DNA from: Algibacter marinivivus
Lineage (GTDB): Bacteria > Bacteroidota > Bacteroidia > Flavobacteriales > Flavobacteriaceae
DNA length: 64,000 nt
Reading direction: 5' to 3'
Assembly: GCF_003143755.1 (NCBI RefSeq)
Contig: NZ_QFRI01000001.1
Span: 1,324,051 to 1,388,050, forward strand
The notes beneath the pieces were generated by a model that was not told the DNA's origin, did no database searches, and saw only the letters and a list, made by a program, of their open reading frames with translations. The position numbers were made by a program, and so were the translations under genes. Numbering within the stretch: the first letter of the stretch is position 1; the number at the start of each line of letters is the position of its first letter. Shown one piece after another: positions 1-7,954 of the stretch.

Positions 1-80
1 GTTTTTCTGATAAAACCAAGTGCTGTATAAAGTGGTTATTAAATTTGAAGCGTCTAATAGTTTTAATGGGAGTTAATAAT

Positions 81-107
81 AGCCCGCTCCTTTTCTGGTA
101 ACGCCCA
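81..107 (-). repeat. Partial copy of GGGCGTTACC repeat family
   Basis: Read on the minus strand this stretch begins GGGCGTTACC and continues into a GCGGGCT block, as in the longer copies at 9586-9878, 31858-32010 and 38005-38093. The CAATCCCTAACGC end block is absent, so this is a remnant or truncated copy. It sits just beyond the ppc terminator. I see no gene in positions 1-116. Confidence 0.6.
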
Positions 108-116
108 AAAAACAAA

Positions 117-145
117 AAAGCCCTCACGTTTTAAATGAAGGCTTT
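117..145 (-). terminator. Intrinsic terminator of ppc
   Basis: AAAGCCCTCA pairs with TGAAGGCTTT with one mismatch, and on the minus strand the hairpin is followed by a T-rich run (A-rich at 105-119 on the plus strand). It lies 24 bases past the ppc stop codon. Confidence 0.75.
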
Positions 146-168
146 CGTTTTTAATATTTTAAAATGGT

Positions 169-2760
169 TTATGCAGAATTTCTACTGGCATTAATATTAC
201 CAAATAGAGAACGTGTTACAATCTTTTCGAAAATTAACTTTTCAGGATCGTCTGCAGCTACACCAGCTTTTTCAAACTCTTGTATTTTTTTAAGCGCGTA
301 TTGCTGTATAGTTAATAACGGTAAAACAATAGACTCTCTTACCTCAATAGAAGCTTTTCCAGAAGGCTCGTTTTCCATTAATTCTGTATAACCTGTTAGC
401 TTTAACAACAATCTTTTAGTGGTTTTGTATTCTTCAAAAATGATGTTCCAAAAACCACCAAATTCTTCGTCTTTAGACATGTATTTTGTTAAATCGAAGA
501 ACGATTTTGTTAAGGACATCATACTGTTTTCTAAAAGTGTTTTAAAGAATTTAGAGTTATGGTAAAGTTGCTCTACTTTATGCCATTCGTTATTATCTTC
601 ATAAACTTTTAATGCTGTACCAACACCATAAAAACCAGGAACGTTTTGTTTTAACTGACTCCAAGACCCTACAAAAGGAATGGCTCTTAAGTCTGAAAAC
701 ACTAGTTTATCTGATTTCCCACGTTTTGATGGTCTACTTCCAATATTGGTTTTTGCATAATATTTTAAAGTACTCATGCGCTCCAAATAAGGAATGAACA
801 TAGCGTGACTTTTAAAATCTTTATAAGTTTGGTAACTTGTTTCTGCAAGATCATTCATCACCGCTCTATCTTCATCAGATAAACGATTCTTTTCGCCATC
901 AATTCTATTTTTAATACCAGAACTTATTAATTGCTCTAAGTTATATTGTGAAGAATCATTGGTTCCGAAATTAGAACTTACTGTTTGTCCTTGAATGGTA
1001 ATTTGTACTTCTTTATCCTCAATGGTTGGCCCTAAAGATGAGTAGAAGTTATGTGTTTTTCCACCACCACGTGCTGGAGGTCCACCACGACCATCAAAGA
1101 ATATAACCGTAATATCGTATTTTCTAGACATCTCAGTTAGTAACTCTTTGGCTTTGTAAATACCCCAGTTGGCCATTAAATAACCACCATCTTTTGTGCC
1201 ATCAGAGAATCCTAACATAATATGTTGTTTGCTTCCTCTTGCTCTTAAATGAGCCATATATTCTGGGTTTAAGTACAATTGTTCCATAACCCCTGGTGCA
1301 TTTTCTAAATCAGGAATAGTTTCAAATAAAGGCGCAACATCTACAGTTAAATCGTCTTTAAAAGCAACCATTCTTAACATAGCAAATAATTGCATCACAT
1401 TTAATGCTGTTTGGTTGTTACTGATAATGTATCGGTTAGCACCACGCTCTCCATTGCTTTCTTGAATGTCTTTTATTATGGCTATGGTTTTTAATGTATT
1501 CCTTACCATTTCATCTTCAAAAGCATCTAAATCTCCAACATCATCGGTAGCTTTTGATAAAATTTCAATTTGTTCAGATTCAGATAAATCATGATAATTA
1601 TCTGGAAAAGATGATTTTCCCGTAGCAATCAAAGCATCTATAACTGTAGTAAATACACTGTGGTGTATTCTACTATCTTGTCTAATATCCAGAGATGCAA
1701 ATCTGTAATCAAAAAGATGTACTCTATTTATTAAGTTGTTAACCTCGTTTACATATAAAGATTGGTGCTCTTCAACAATAACATCTCTAATACTTAAAAG
1801 CTCTGCTCTTAGTTCTTTGGCGCTAATGGCTTTTTTAGTTTTTAAGTCGATGCTATACTCATACATGATAGTTTCAAGACGAATAATACGCTCTTCAACA
1901 CCTCTAAAAGTTAATTTTTTTCTTAAGCCTCTTAAGTCTTGGTAATATTTTTTAAGAATAGATTTTTTTAATTTTTTGGCAACTTTTAAAGTAGTTTCTG
2001 GCTTTACAAACGGGTTTCCATCACGGTCTCCACCTGGCCAGAATCCAATATTTATAATATCGTTATGCTTTTTACCATCATCATAAATACTAGTTTGTAT
2101 GTAATTATAGATATCACCAAATGATTTATAAAATACATTTTCAAGATACCACATTAAGCTTTTTGCTTCTTGATAAGGCGTTGGCTTTTTATGCTTGAAA
2201 AAAGGTGTTTTTCCTAATTGACCAAATAGATTATTTATTCCATTTAAATCATTATTCTTTATAGCTTCTGTTAGGTTTGTAATAATTCCTAAAACCGACC
2301 CTGGATAAAATTGTGTTGGGTGAGCAGTTAAAACAATACGAACCTTAAATTCTTCAAGAAAATCTTTTAGTTCTTCAAGATTTCCTTCAGATTTAGCAGA
2401 GCCTTTTAGGTTTCTTAAAGTACCTACGCCATCCATATTATTTACAGTAGAAAATGCTGCATCTTCAATGGCATCAAATAAAACAACTTGTCTTTCTATA
2501 TATTGAATAAATCTAAACAATAAGTTTATCTGACTTTCCTTATTTCGTCTAGCCTGATATTTTTCAAAAAAGGTATCAACAATTGTTGTAGGATCATCGC
2601 CATTACTAAATCCTTTTTTACAAGTTTCATGGAATAAAGGAAGTAAAACTCCAGTTTTTGTTACAGCATCAAAAGGTAATGTCATAAATATACTATTGTA
2701 TATTTGATATTTTGATAAAACGCTTTGATTGAATCTAGTTAATTTTGGCTCTACGGACAT
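169..2760 (-). CDS. ppc: Phosphoenolpyruvate carboxylase
   Basis: Cytoplasmic anaplerotic enzyme that carboxylates phosphoenolpyruvate with bicarbonate to oxaloacetate. At 863 residues it has full family length. Visible family motifs are VLTAHPTQ (catalytic His147), GGDRDGNP near residue 240, GFSDGTKDGG near 530 and FDGRGGPPARGGGKTH near 570, the last two being the glycine-rich active-site loops. The His motif ends in Gln where the E. coli enzyme has Glu (TAHPTE), and the C-terminus ends RNSA rather than RNTG. It is monocistronic: its own terminator lies downstream and ssb lies about 220 bases upstream with its own terminator. A TATTTTTA box about 35 bases upstream of the start is a possible promoter. 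The start is the first Met of the open frame. Confidence 0.96.
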   Translation of the reverse strand: MSVEPKLTRFNQSVLSKYQIYNSIFMTLPFDAVTKTGVLLPLFHETCKKGFSNGDDPTTIVDTFFEKYQARRNKESQINLLFRFIQYIERQVVLFDAIEDAAFSTVNNMDGVGTLRNLKGSAKSEGNLEELKDFLEEFKVRIVLTAHPTQFYPGSVLGIITNLTEAIKNNDLNGINNLFGQLGKTPFFKHKKPTPYQEAKSLMWYLENVFYKSFGDIYNYIQTSIYDDGKKHNDIINIGFWPGGDRDGNPFVKPETTLKVAKKLKKSILKKYYQDLRGLRKKLTFRGVEERIIRLETIMYEYSIDLKTKKAISAKELRAELLSIRDVIVEEHQSLYVNEVNNLINRVHLFDYRFASLDIRQDSRIHHSVFTTVIDALIATGKSSFPDNYHDLSESEQIEILSKATDDVGDLDAFEDEMVRNTLKTIAIIKDIQESNGERGANRYIISNNQTALNVMQLFAMLRMVAFKDDLTVDVAPLFETIPDLENAPGVMEQLYLNPEYMAHLRARGSKQHIMLGFSDGTKDGGYLMANWGIYKAKELLTEMSRKYDITVIFFDGRGGPPARGGGKTHNFYSSLGPTIEDKEVQITIQGQTVSSNFGTNDSSQYNLEQLISSGIKNRIDGEKNRLSDEDRAVMNDLAETSYQTYKDFKSHAMFIPYLERMSTLKYYAKTNIGSRPSKRGKSDKLVFSDLRAIPFVGSWSQLKQNVPGFYGVGTALKVYEDNNEWHKVEQLYHNSKFFKTLLENSMMSLTKSFFDLTKYMSKDEEFGGFWNIIFEEYKTTKRLLLKLTGYTELMENEPSGKASIEVRESIVLPLLTIQQYALKKIQEFEKAGVAADDPEKLIFEKIVTRSLFGNINASRNSA

Positions 2761-2935
2761 ATATCGTTCTGTTGAAAATTAACCATAAAAATAGTGAAGC
2801 TTGAGTTAAAGAACACGTTGTTTAAAAAGATTTATCGATTTTTTTACATTCAGGATTTATGATTGTGAATAATTAAAAAAAAGTGATAATAAATAGGAAT
2901 CTTCATAATAGAATTATCCTAGTAGATAAAATAAA

Positions 2936-2964
2936 ACAGGGCGTAACTTAAAGTTGCGCCCTGT
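2936..2964 (-). terminator. Intrinsic terminator of ssb
   Basis: Arms ACAGGGCGTAAC and GTTGCGCCCTGT form a 12-position stem with one wobble or mismatch around a 5-nt loop. It lies 20 bases past the ssb stop, with a T-rich stretch following on the minus strand. Confidence 0.85.
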
Positions 2965-2983
2965 AAAAAGATGTTATGAGAAT

Positions 2984-3316
2984 TTATTTTCCAAGCATTA
3001 ACAATTCGCCACAAACAATTTCTGTGATGTAACGCTTGTTGCCATCTTTATCATCATAACTTCGCGATGTTAATTTTCCCTCAATCGCAACCTCTTTTCC
3101 TTTAGTTACATATTTCTCAATAATTTGAGCTGTTTTACCCCATGCAATAATATTATGCCATTGGGTATCTGTTATTTTTTCACCTTTGTTATTAGTGTAA
3201 CTTTCATTTGTAGCAATATTAAATTTTGCTAATGTTTTTCCTGATTCTAGATTGATTATTTCAGGATCATTTCCTAAGTTACCAATCAACTGTACTTTGT
3301 TTCTAAGTGTGTTCAT
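2984..3316 (-). CDS. ssb: Single-stranded DNA-binding protein (short form)
   Basis: An OB-fold SSB that coats single-stranded DNA. The whole 110 residues align with the SSB core: N-terminal NKVQLIGNLGNDPE, central TQWHNIIAWGKTAQI, and VAIEGKLTSRSYDDKDGNKRY near residues 75-95. It lacks the glycine/proline-rich linker and the acidic DDDIPF-like C-terminal tail that recruits repair and replication proteins in canonical SSB, so it is likely a secondary paralogue. Upstream on the minus strand is a GATATTTG box (about 3375) and an array of 10-bp repeats (3415-3464) shared with the divergent gene at 3509. A strong terminator follows the stop codon. Confidence 0.93.
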   Translation of the reverse strand: MNTLRNKVQLIGNLGNDPEIINLESGKTLAKFNIATNESYTNNKGEKITDTQWHNIIAWGKTAQIIEKYVTKGKEVAIEGKLTSRSYDDKDGNKRYITEIVCGELLMLGK

Positions 3317-3414
3317 AATTTTAAATTTTTTCGTTAAACAGTTAATACTATCGAGTTCTTATGTTTCGACACTGCAAATATCTAACGGCTTCCAAATTTT
3401 ATTCGGTTATTACT

Positions 3415-3464
3415 TGTTTAAATTCGTTTGTAAATGTTTGTAGTCGTTTGTAAACGGTTTAAAA
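3415..3464. repeat. Five-unit 10-bp tandem array between ssb and a membrane gene
   Basis: On the plus strand five successive 10-mers resemble each other: TGTTTAAATT, CGTTTGTAAA, TGTTTGTAGT, CGTTTGTAAA and CGGTTTAAAA. Two units are identical. The 10-bp period puts each unit on the same face of the helix. The array ends 8 bases before a perfect -7 box for the plus-strand gene and lies about 40 bases upstream of the ssb promoter region. It looks like a cooperative regulator site for one or both divergent genes; the regulator is unknown. Confidence 0.6.
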
Positions 3465-3480
3465 ATTTTGCTTACATTTG
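3447..3480 (+). promoter_or_regulatory. Promoter for membrane gene at 3509
   Basis: TACATTTG at 3473-3480 matches the Bacteroidetes -7 consensus TAnnTTTG, with a TTTG at 3447-3450 at about the -33 position. Transcription would begin near 3486, which rules out the longer open frame starting at 3434. Confidence 0.65.
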
Positions 3481-3508
3481 CATGAAATCAATTGTAATAA
3501 GGGTTATC

Positions 3509-4075
3509 ATGCAAATGCAACAAATAAAAGAGACGTTAAAAAGTGTTGCAAGAACTATTTTGTCTCCTATTGAAGAATTGCGAAAAAGGTTAATGACTTT
3601 GGAGATTTCATTGTCTATTTTATTGATTTTAACACCAGCAATTTTAATTTGGTTGGATGGTTCGATAAGATCTAGCATTAGTAATTATGCATACTCAGAT
3701 AGAAGCGAATGGTTTGTTTTTTTAATAACACTTGCCGCGTCTATGTTTATATATAATGGCACCGCTTGGAAAACTAAATGGTACAACATTATTCTAGGAA
3801 TTACATTAGTAGGAGTTGTATTAACACCTCACTTAGAATTTGAAATTATACATTTAATATTTGCTATATTATTTTTTGCAGGCAGTGTTTTTGTTATGAT
3901 ATATTTTAGCTCAAAAAAGCAACGCTTAGCTAAAATTATTTGTGGGGTATTTATATTATTTGGTATAGCTAGCTATTATCTGTTTGAATGGTATTCATTA
4001 TTTTGGGCTGAGTGGATAGGGATGTTACCTATATGTGTACATTTTATTGGAGAATCTTTAGGGAAAATAGATTAA
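3509..4075 (+). CDS. Multi-pass membrane protein, function unknown
   Basis: I do not recognise the family with certainty. From the chosen start the product has 188 residues, a short basic N-terminus (EELRKRL) and five or six hydrophobic segments: near residues 33-50, 66-82, 91-105, 107-127, 133-150 and 155-175. This predicts an inner-membrane protein. The open frame extends upstream to 3434, but the -7 box at 3473-3480 places the transcript start after that, so the Met at 3509 or the one at 3515 is the likely start. It is followed 6 bases later by the acetyltransferase pseudogene on the same strand. It shares its upstream region with the divergent ssb gene. Confidence 0.7.
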   Translation: MQMQQIKETLKSVARTILSPIEELRKRLMTLEISLSILLILTPAILIWLDGSIRSSISNYAYSDRSEWFVFLITLAASMFIYNGTAWKTKWYNIILGITLVGVVLTPHLEFEIIHLIFAILFFAGSVFVMIYFSSKKQRLAKIICGVFILFGIASYYLFEWYSLFWAEWIGMLPICVHFIGESLGKID

Positions 4076-4081
4076 CAAATT

Positions 4082-4612
4082 ATGATATTTGAAATAGAAA
4101 CAGAGCGACTTATCTTGAGAGATATGAGACTAACTGATATAGACAGTATGTTTGAATTAGATTCAGATCCTGAAGTTCATAAATACCTTGGGAATAAACC
4201 TGTTAAAACTAAAGAAGAATCAAGGCGTATTATAGAAGGCGTTCTTAAACAGTATGAAGAAAGGGGTATTGGTCGATGGGTAGCCATTGAAAAAAAGACA
4301 GGAGAATGTATTGGCTGGTCGGGAATTAGATTAAACAATGAATATAACATGAATGGTTTTGATGAGTATTATGATGTTGGTTATAGGTTGATAAAACGAT
4401 TCTGAGGAAAAGGTTATGCCACCGAATCTGGTAAAGCTGCAGTGGATTATGCATTTAATACTCTTAAATTATCAGAAATTTATGGAATAACAGAAATAGG
4501 GAATGAAGCATCTCACAATGCACTTTTAAAAATAGGATTACACTATGTTGAAGATTTTTATTTTGAAGAAGAAAAAATGAATCTTCGCTGGTATAAAATG
4601 GAAAATAAATAG
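4082..4612 (+). pseudogene. GNAT acetyltransferase broken by one in-frame TGA
   Basis: A RimJ/RimL-type GNAT N-acetyltransferase of 176 codons starting MIFEIETERLILRDM. The frame is interrupted at codon 108 by TGA (4403-4405) and continues without any frame change to TAG at 4610-4612. The context reads GYRLIKRF-stop-GKGYATESGKAA, where intact relatives carry Trp before GKGYATE, the acetyl-CoA pyrophosphate-binding loop. A single G-to-A change from TGG explains it. The second half (ALLKIGLHYVEDFYFEEEK) is otherwise normal, so the lesion is recent, a sequencing error, or is read through. The truncated 107-residue product would lack the acetyl-CoA site. Confidence 0.88.
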
Positions 4613-4963
4613 ATGGAACAAAAACAATGTTTAGAATGTGGCGACAAGATTGTTGGCAGAATTGATAAAAAATTCTGTAGTGATGGTTGCCGTAATGCGT
4701 ATAATAATAAGGTTAATAAAGACAGTAAAAACTTAATTAGAAATACTAATAATAGATTGAGGAAAAATTACAGGATTTTAGAAGCACTAAATCCAAATCA
4801 AAAAACAAAAACATCTCGAGCAAAATTGATTGAAGCTGGTTTTGATTTTAATTATTTTACAAGTATTTACACTACAAAAGCTGGAACTATATATTACTTT
4901 GTATATGATCAGGGATATTTGCCTCTTGAAGGAGATTATTATGCTTTGGTAAAACGGGAGTAA
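4613..4963 (+). CDS. Zn-ribbon protein, DUF2116-like N-terminus
   Basis: A 116-residue protein whose first 30 residues hold a treble-clef or ribbon motif, CLECGDKI...KKFCSDGCRNAYNN, with four cysteines placed to bind zinc as in DUF2116-type N-terminal ribbons. The middle is basic and asparagine-rich (residues 33-60). The C-terminal part (FDFNYFTSIYTTKAGTIYYFVYDQGY) looks like a small beta-rich domain. The ATG follows the stop of the broken acetyltransferase with no gap, so translation is probably coupled to it. Function unknown; nucleic-acid binding is possible but not shown. Confidence 0.75.
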   Translation: MEQKQCLECGDKIVGRIDKKFCSDGCRNAYNNKVNKDSKNLIRNTNNRLRKNYRILEALNPNQKTKTSRAKLIEAGFDFNYFTSIYTTKAGTIYYFVYDQGYLPLEGDYYALVKRE

Positions 4964-5029
4964 TTTTACCGTAACTTTTGTGCTTAATTTTATACTAATA
5001 AGCAATAACAAAAACCTATAAACTAAAAA

Positions 5030-5722
5030 ATGAGCACACCAATTATTGTTACTATAGCTATTTGTGTTATTGCGTTATTGGCTTTTTTAATTTATTACTA
5101 CCAGCCAAAAACAATTATATTAAGACGCTTAAAACACTTACCAAGTCAGCGTATAGGCAGTTTGAAAACTAAAACGTATTCTAAAGTTGAAGGGAAAGCT
5201 TTAAATATTGAAGAACCATTAATTGCGCCTTTAAGTAAACGTAAATGTGTGTTTTATAAAATGAAGATTCAAAAAAAAGTAAGTACTGGTAAAAGTTCTC
5301 ATTGGAAAACAATTGTTCAAGAAGAGCATGTTCAAGATTTTTTTATTGAACAAACAGGAGAACGTATTGTTGTGCTCCCAACTGAATCTCCAAAAAATTA
5401 TTACGATTATTTAGTAACTGATAAAAAAACAAGTTCTGGCTTATTTAAAGAACTCACGCCAGAATTTGCAGAACTTTTAAAGGCTTACAATATTAAAACT
5501 GAAAATATATTGGGTTTTAATAAACAGCTCCGTTACTCAGAAGCCATTGTAGAAGTTGGAGAGCGTATTACTGTAGCTGGTTATGTTAATTGGATGAAGT
5601 TAGATAATCCTGTAAAAGATTATAAATATTCTAGTATTGCATCAGTTACTGCAAAAGGGAAAGATAAAATTCTGATAACTGATAGTCCAGATGCATTAAA
5701 GCCTAAACACGGACGTGTATAA
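5030..5722 (+). CDS. GIDE-domain membrane protein
   Basis: A 230-residue protein with one N-terminal membrane helix (residues 4-24, IIVTIAICVIALLAFLIYYY) and a large soluble part. Residues 50-200 match the pattern of the GIDE (MUL1-like) domain: VEGKALNIEEPLIAPLSKRKCVFYKMKI, a later tryptophan-containing strand, DFFIEQTGERIVVLP, and YSEAIVEVGERITVAGYV. In eukaryotes this domain lies between two membrane helices of mitochondrial E3 ligases; here there is no RING finger and no clear second helix. The role in bacteria is not known to me. A hairpin terminator follows directly, so it is the last gene of its unit. A TAACTTTTG box lies about 55 bases upstream. Confidence 0.72.
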   Translation: MSTPIIVTIAICVIALLAFLIYYYQPKTIILRRLKHLPSQRIGSLKTKTYSKVEGKALNIEEPLIAPLSKRKCVFYKMKIQKKVSTGKSSHWKTIVQEEHVQDFFIEQTGERIVVLPTESPKNYYDYLVTDKKTSSGLFKELTPEFAELLKAYNIKTENILGFNKQLRYSEAIVEVGERITVAGYVNWMKLDNPVKDYKYSSIASVTAKGKDKILITDSPDALKPKHGRV

Positions 5723-5759
5723 AAAAAGCTTTAGGTTATAGATAACCAAAAGCTTTTTT
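5722..5759 (+). terminator. Intrinsic terminator after GIDE gene
   Basis: AAAAAAGCTTT-GGTTAT pairs with ATAACC-AAAGCTTTTTT, a long A/U-flanked stem that starts at the stop codon. The A-run and U-run on its two sides let it work in both directions, also for the convergent CBS gene. Confidence 0.85.
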
Positions 5760-5829
5760 ACGGTTAATGATAGATTGTATTTGTTAACCTTGTAATTTTA
5801 CTCTAAAAAAAAGAATCAGAAAAACATGT

Positions 5830-6297
5830 TTACTTCCAATTTTGCCCTTTTAACTGCATGGCAGCTTTAAGAACATCTTTTTGACTTATTTGTCCAACTA
5901 ATTTTCCATTTTCTACAATAGGAAAACGTCTGCGTTTAGCTTCTAAAAACTTTTTTGCAGCATCAAAAATATTCATATTACCATCAATAGTTTCAACATT
6001 ACCTGCCATATGCTTCTCAATGGTTTGGTCTTGCATGGGCATGTTGTAATATCTACTTTCACTTATTTGCTTTATACAATCACCTTCAGAAATTATTCCG
6101 ATAAGTTCATTTTTTTCATTAACAACTGGTCCTCCAGAAATTCTGTGTTTAATCAAAGATTGCATCACACTTTCAATGGATTGGTCAGGAGTAAATGTTA
6201 TCAAACTTGTAGTCATGTAGTCGCTCACTGTTAACGACGTCGTGTCAGCAGTATTAGATTGCTGCCTTCTTGCTCCTTGAAAACTCTTTATTCCCAT
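5830..6297 (-). CDS. Tandem CBS-domain protein
   Basis: A 155-residue cytoplasmic protein made of two CBS repeats, roughly residues 22-83 (VSDYMTTSLITFTPDQSIESVM... ISGGPVVNEKNELIGIISEGD) and 92-150 (HMAGNVETIDGNMNIFDAAKKF... RRRFPIVENGKLVGQISQKDVL). Such pairs form a Bateman module that binds adenosine nucleotides and usually senses energy charge. The first 20 residues are a polar lead. No catalytic domain is attached, so it presumably acts on a partner that cannot be identified here. It is convergent with the GIDE gene. Confidence 0.85.
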   Translation of the reverse strand: MGIKSFQGARRQQSNTADTTSLTVSDYMTTSLITFTPDQSIESVMQSLIKHRISGGPVVNEKNELIGIISEGDCIKQISESRYYNMPMQDQTIEKHMAGNVETIDGNMNIFDAAKKFLEAKRRRFPIVENGKLVGQISQKDVLKAAMQLKGQNWK

Positions 6298-6491
6298 AAA
6301 TATTTATTTTTTAGTAATCTTAAATATAGCTTTTTTTTTTGAAAATTCCTAAAACTCCTTTTGATTGTTAACCCAAAATGTATCAGATTATATAAGAATA
6401 ATGTTATTTTTCCATAAATAATTAGCATTCTTTTAAGAGTTTAACTGCTATTTTTTTTTAGTTTTAGCCACTGAAATTAAATTTTATTAAA

Positions 6492-7202
6492 ATGAAAAAA
6501 TTATTTGGATTGGTTTTATTGACGGTTAGTTTTATGGCGGGTGCACAAACTAACTCAGAATTATTAAAACATTATGAAGCTTATTACAAGCAAATGAAAT
6601 CTCAAGGAGATACTCAAGGGATTATTAATGCTATGACGCATTTGAACATATTAACACCATCTGAGGGAAGAAAAGATACCTTGGCGTATATATATATGAG
6701 TGGTAATCAATATATGCAAGCCCTTAATACCATTGGAATAGAGCAGAAAGCTACAGATTCTGATATTGCAGTTGAGGTTAAAGCAGTGTCTTTAAAATCT
6801 CTTAAACAACCTAAACTTGCTATTGAGCATTTTGATGAAATGTTTAAAAGACAACCAAATGCATTAATAGCTTACGAATTAGCAGAACTTAATATGCAAA
6901 TTAAAAATGTAGCAGAAACAGATAAGCATATTGCGTATGGTTTAGCAAATTCTAAAGCAGAGGATAAAAAAGCTTTTTATGAAACTCAAACACCTTACGA
7001 GGTGCCATTAAAAGCAGCTTTTATGTATTTAGATGCATTATCAACATTTGGTAAAGACAACAAAGCTAATATTGATGCAGCTGTTGATATTTTAGATGCA
7101 ACCCTGAAAGAAGCTCCTAACTTTAACTTAATTCAAATTACAAAAAACGAATTATTAAGGCAAAAGCAAGTATTACAACAAGCGGCTCAACCAAAAAACT
7201 AA
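6492..7202 (+). CDS. Secreted TPR-like protein, function unknown
   Basis: A 236-residue protein with a signal peptide (MKKLFGLVLLTVSFMAGAQ, cleavage near residue 19) and a helical body with tetratricopeptide-like repeats: alternating helices such as DTLAYIYMSGNQYMQALNTIG and KAVSLKSLKQPKLAIEHFDEMFKRQP. This predicts a periplasmic or outer-membrane-associated scaffold. A TAGTTTTA box at 6459-6466 is a near-consensus -7 element. The terminator at 7221-7259 separates it from the convergent lipoprotein gene. I cannot assign a partner. Confidence 0.78.
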   Translation: MKKLFGLVLLTVSFMAGAQTNSELLKHYEAYYKQMKSQGDTQGIINAMTHLNILTPSEGRKDTLAYIYMSGNQYMQALNTIGIEQKATDSDIAVEVKAVSLKSLKQPKLAIEHFDEMFKRQPNALIAYELAELNMQIKNVAETDKHIAYGLANSKAEDKKAFYETQTPYEVPLKAAFMYLDALSTFGKDNKANIDAAVDILDATLKEAPNFNLIQITKNELLRQKQVLQQAAQPKN

Positions 7203-7220
7203 CACCAGTAAGTAAAAACA

Positions 7221-7259
7221 AAAAAAGGAGTTTCTAATATATTAGAAACTCCTTTTTTT
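7221..7259. terminator. Bidirectional terminator
   Basis: A near-perfect palindrome: AAAAAAGGAGTTTCTAAT paired with ATTAGAAACTCCTTTTTT. It lies between two convergent genes and has A and T runs suited to both directions. Confidence 0.92.
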
Positions 7260-7273
7260 GTTTAATTTAAATT

Positions 7274-7792
7274 CTAAGGCCGCTCAATAGAACGATTATC
7301 AAATTCTACTTTTTTATTCATTTGGAAACTTAGTGTGTAAAACGACACAAAAAATTCTTTTATAGTTTCTAGAAGTTCTTCTTTACTAGTAGTAGATAAA
7401 TTTGTTAAACTCTCTAGCTTAAGAATTTTAGTTTCCAAAACCAAAACTCTAGCTGTAATGGATGGAGAGTTCACCTGTTCAGGAATATTATCTTTTAATT
7501 CTCTTAAAAGTAATTTTACAGTTGCCTTACTATCATCAAAAAAAGTTAAATCTCCTTTTTTAATATCTGCTACTAAATCTTCAACTTGTATATATTCATC
7601 CCAATCTGCAATAATGTCTTCCGTTTTAGAGTCTAAAGCATATTCAATATACTTTAATTTAGAAACGTCTAACTCTGTAATTTCTTGACTTTTTGTTTGC
7701 TCAATTTCCGTTTCATCAGTAATTTCTTGAGTTTTTTTACAAGCGGAGAATAATAATAAAAAACTTAAAATATATAAGGGTTTAGCAAACAT
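7274..7792 (-). CDS. Small lipoprotein, function unknown
   Basis: A 172-residue protein with a lipoprotein signal peptide (MFAKPLYILSFLLLFSAC, Cys18 as lipidated residue). The mature part starts with an acidic Thr/Glu-rich stretch (KKTQEITDETEIEQTKSQEI) followed by helices. No enzyme motif is visible. It is convergent with the TPR gene and shares the terminator at 7221-7259. Confidence 0.75.
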   Translation of the reverse strand: MFAKPLYILSFLLLFSACKKTQEITDETEIEQTKSQEITELDVSKLKYIEYALDSKTEDIIADWDEYIQVEDLVADIKKGDLTFFDDSKATVKLLLRELKDNIPEQVNSPSITARVLVLETKILKLESLTNLSTTSKEELLETIKEFFVSFYTLSFQMNKKVEFDNRSIERP

Positions 7793-7917
7793 TACGCATC
7801 ATTTAAAAAGTAGTATAGTGCAAATATATAGTAAACGTTTATTTTTTAATTGATTAACTAAAAATGAAATTGATAATATTTCGAATTTTTAATGCATTAT
7901 TATCAATAAAAACTTAT

Positions 7918-7925
7918 TATTTTTG
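7918..7925 (+). promoter_or_regulatory. -7 box of tdh
   Basis: TATTTTTG matches TAnnTTTG and lies 29 bases upstream of the tdh ATG. Confidence 0.55.
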
Positions 7926-7954
7926 AAATATCTTTATAATACAATGATTTAACA

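Noticed and set aside
3415-3464. 10-bp array as a CRISPR
   Set aside because: Units are contiguous 10-mers with no spacers, and there are no cas genes.
4403-4405. TGA in the acetyltransferase as a selenocysteine codon
   Set aside because: The aligned residue in relatives is Trp, not Cys; a hairpin typical of a SECIS element is not seen right after it, and no sel genes are in the window. A point change is simpler.
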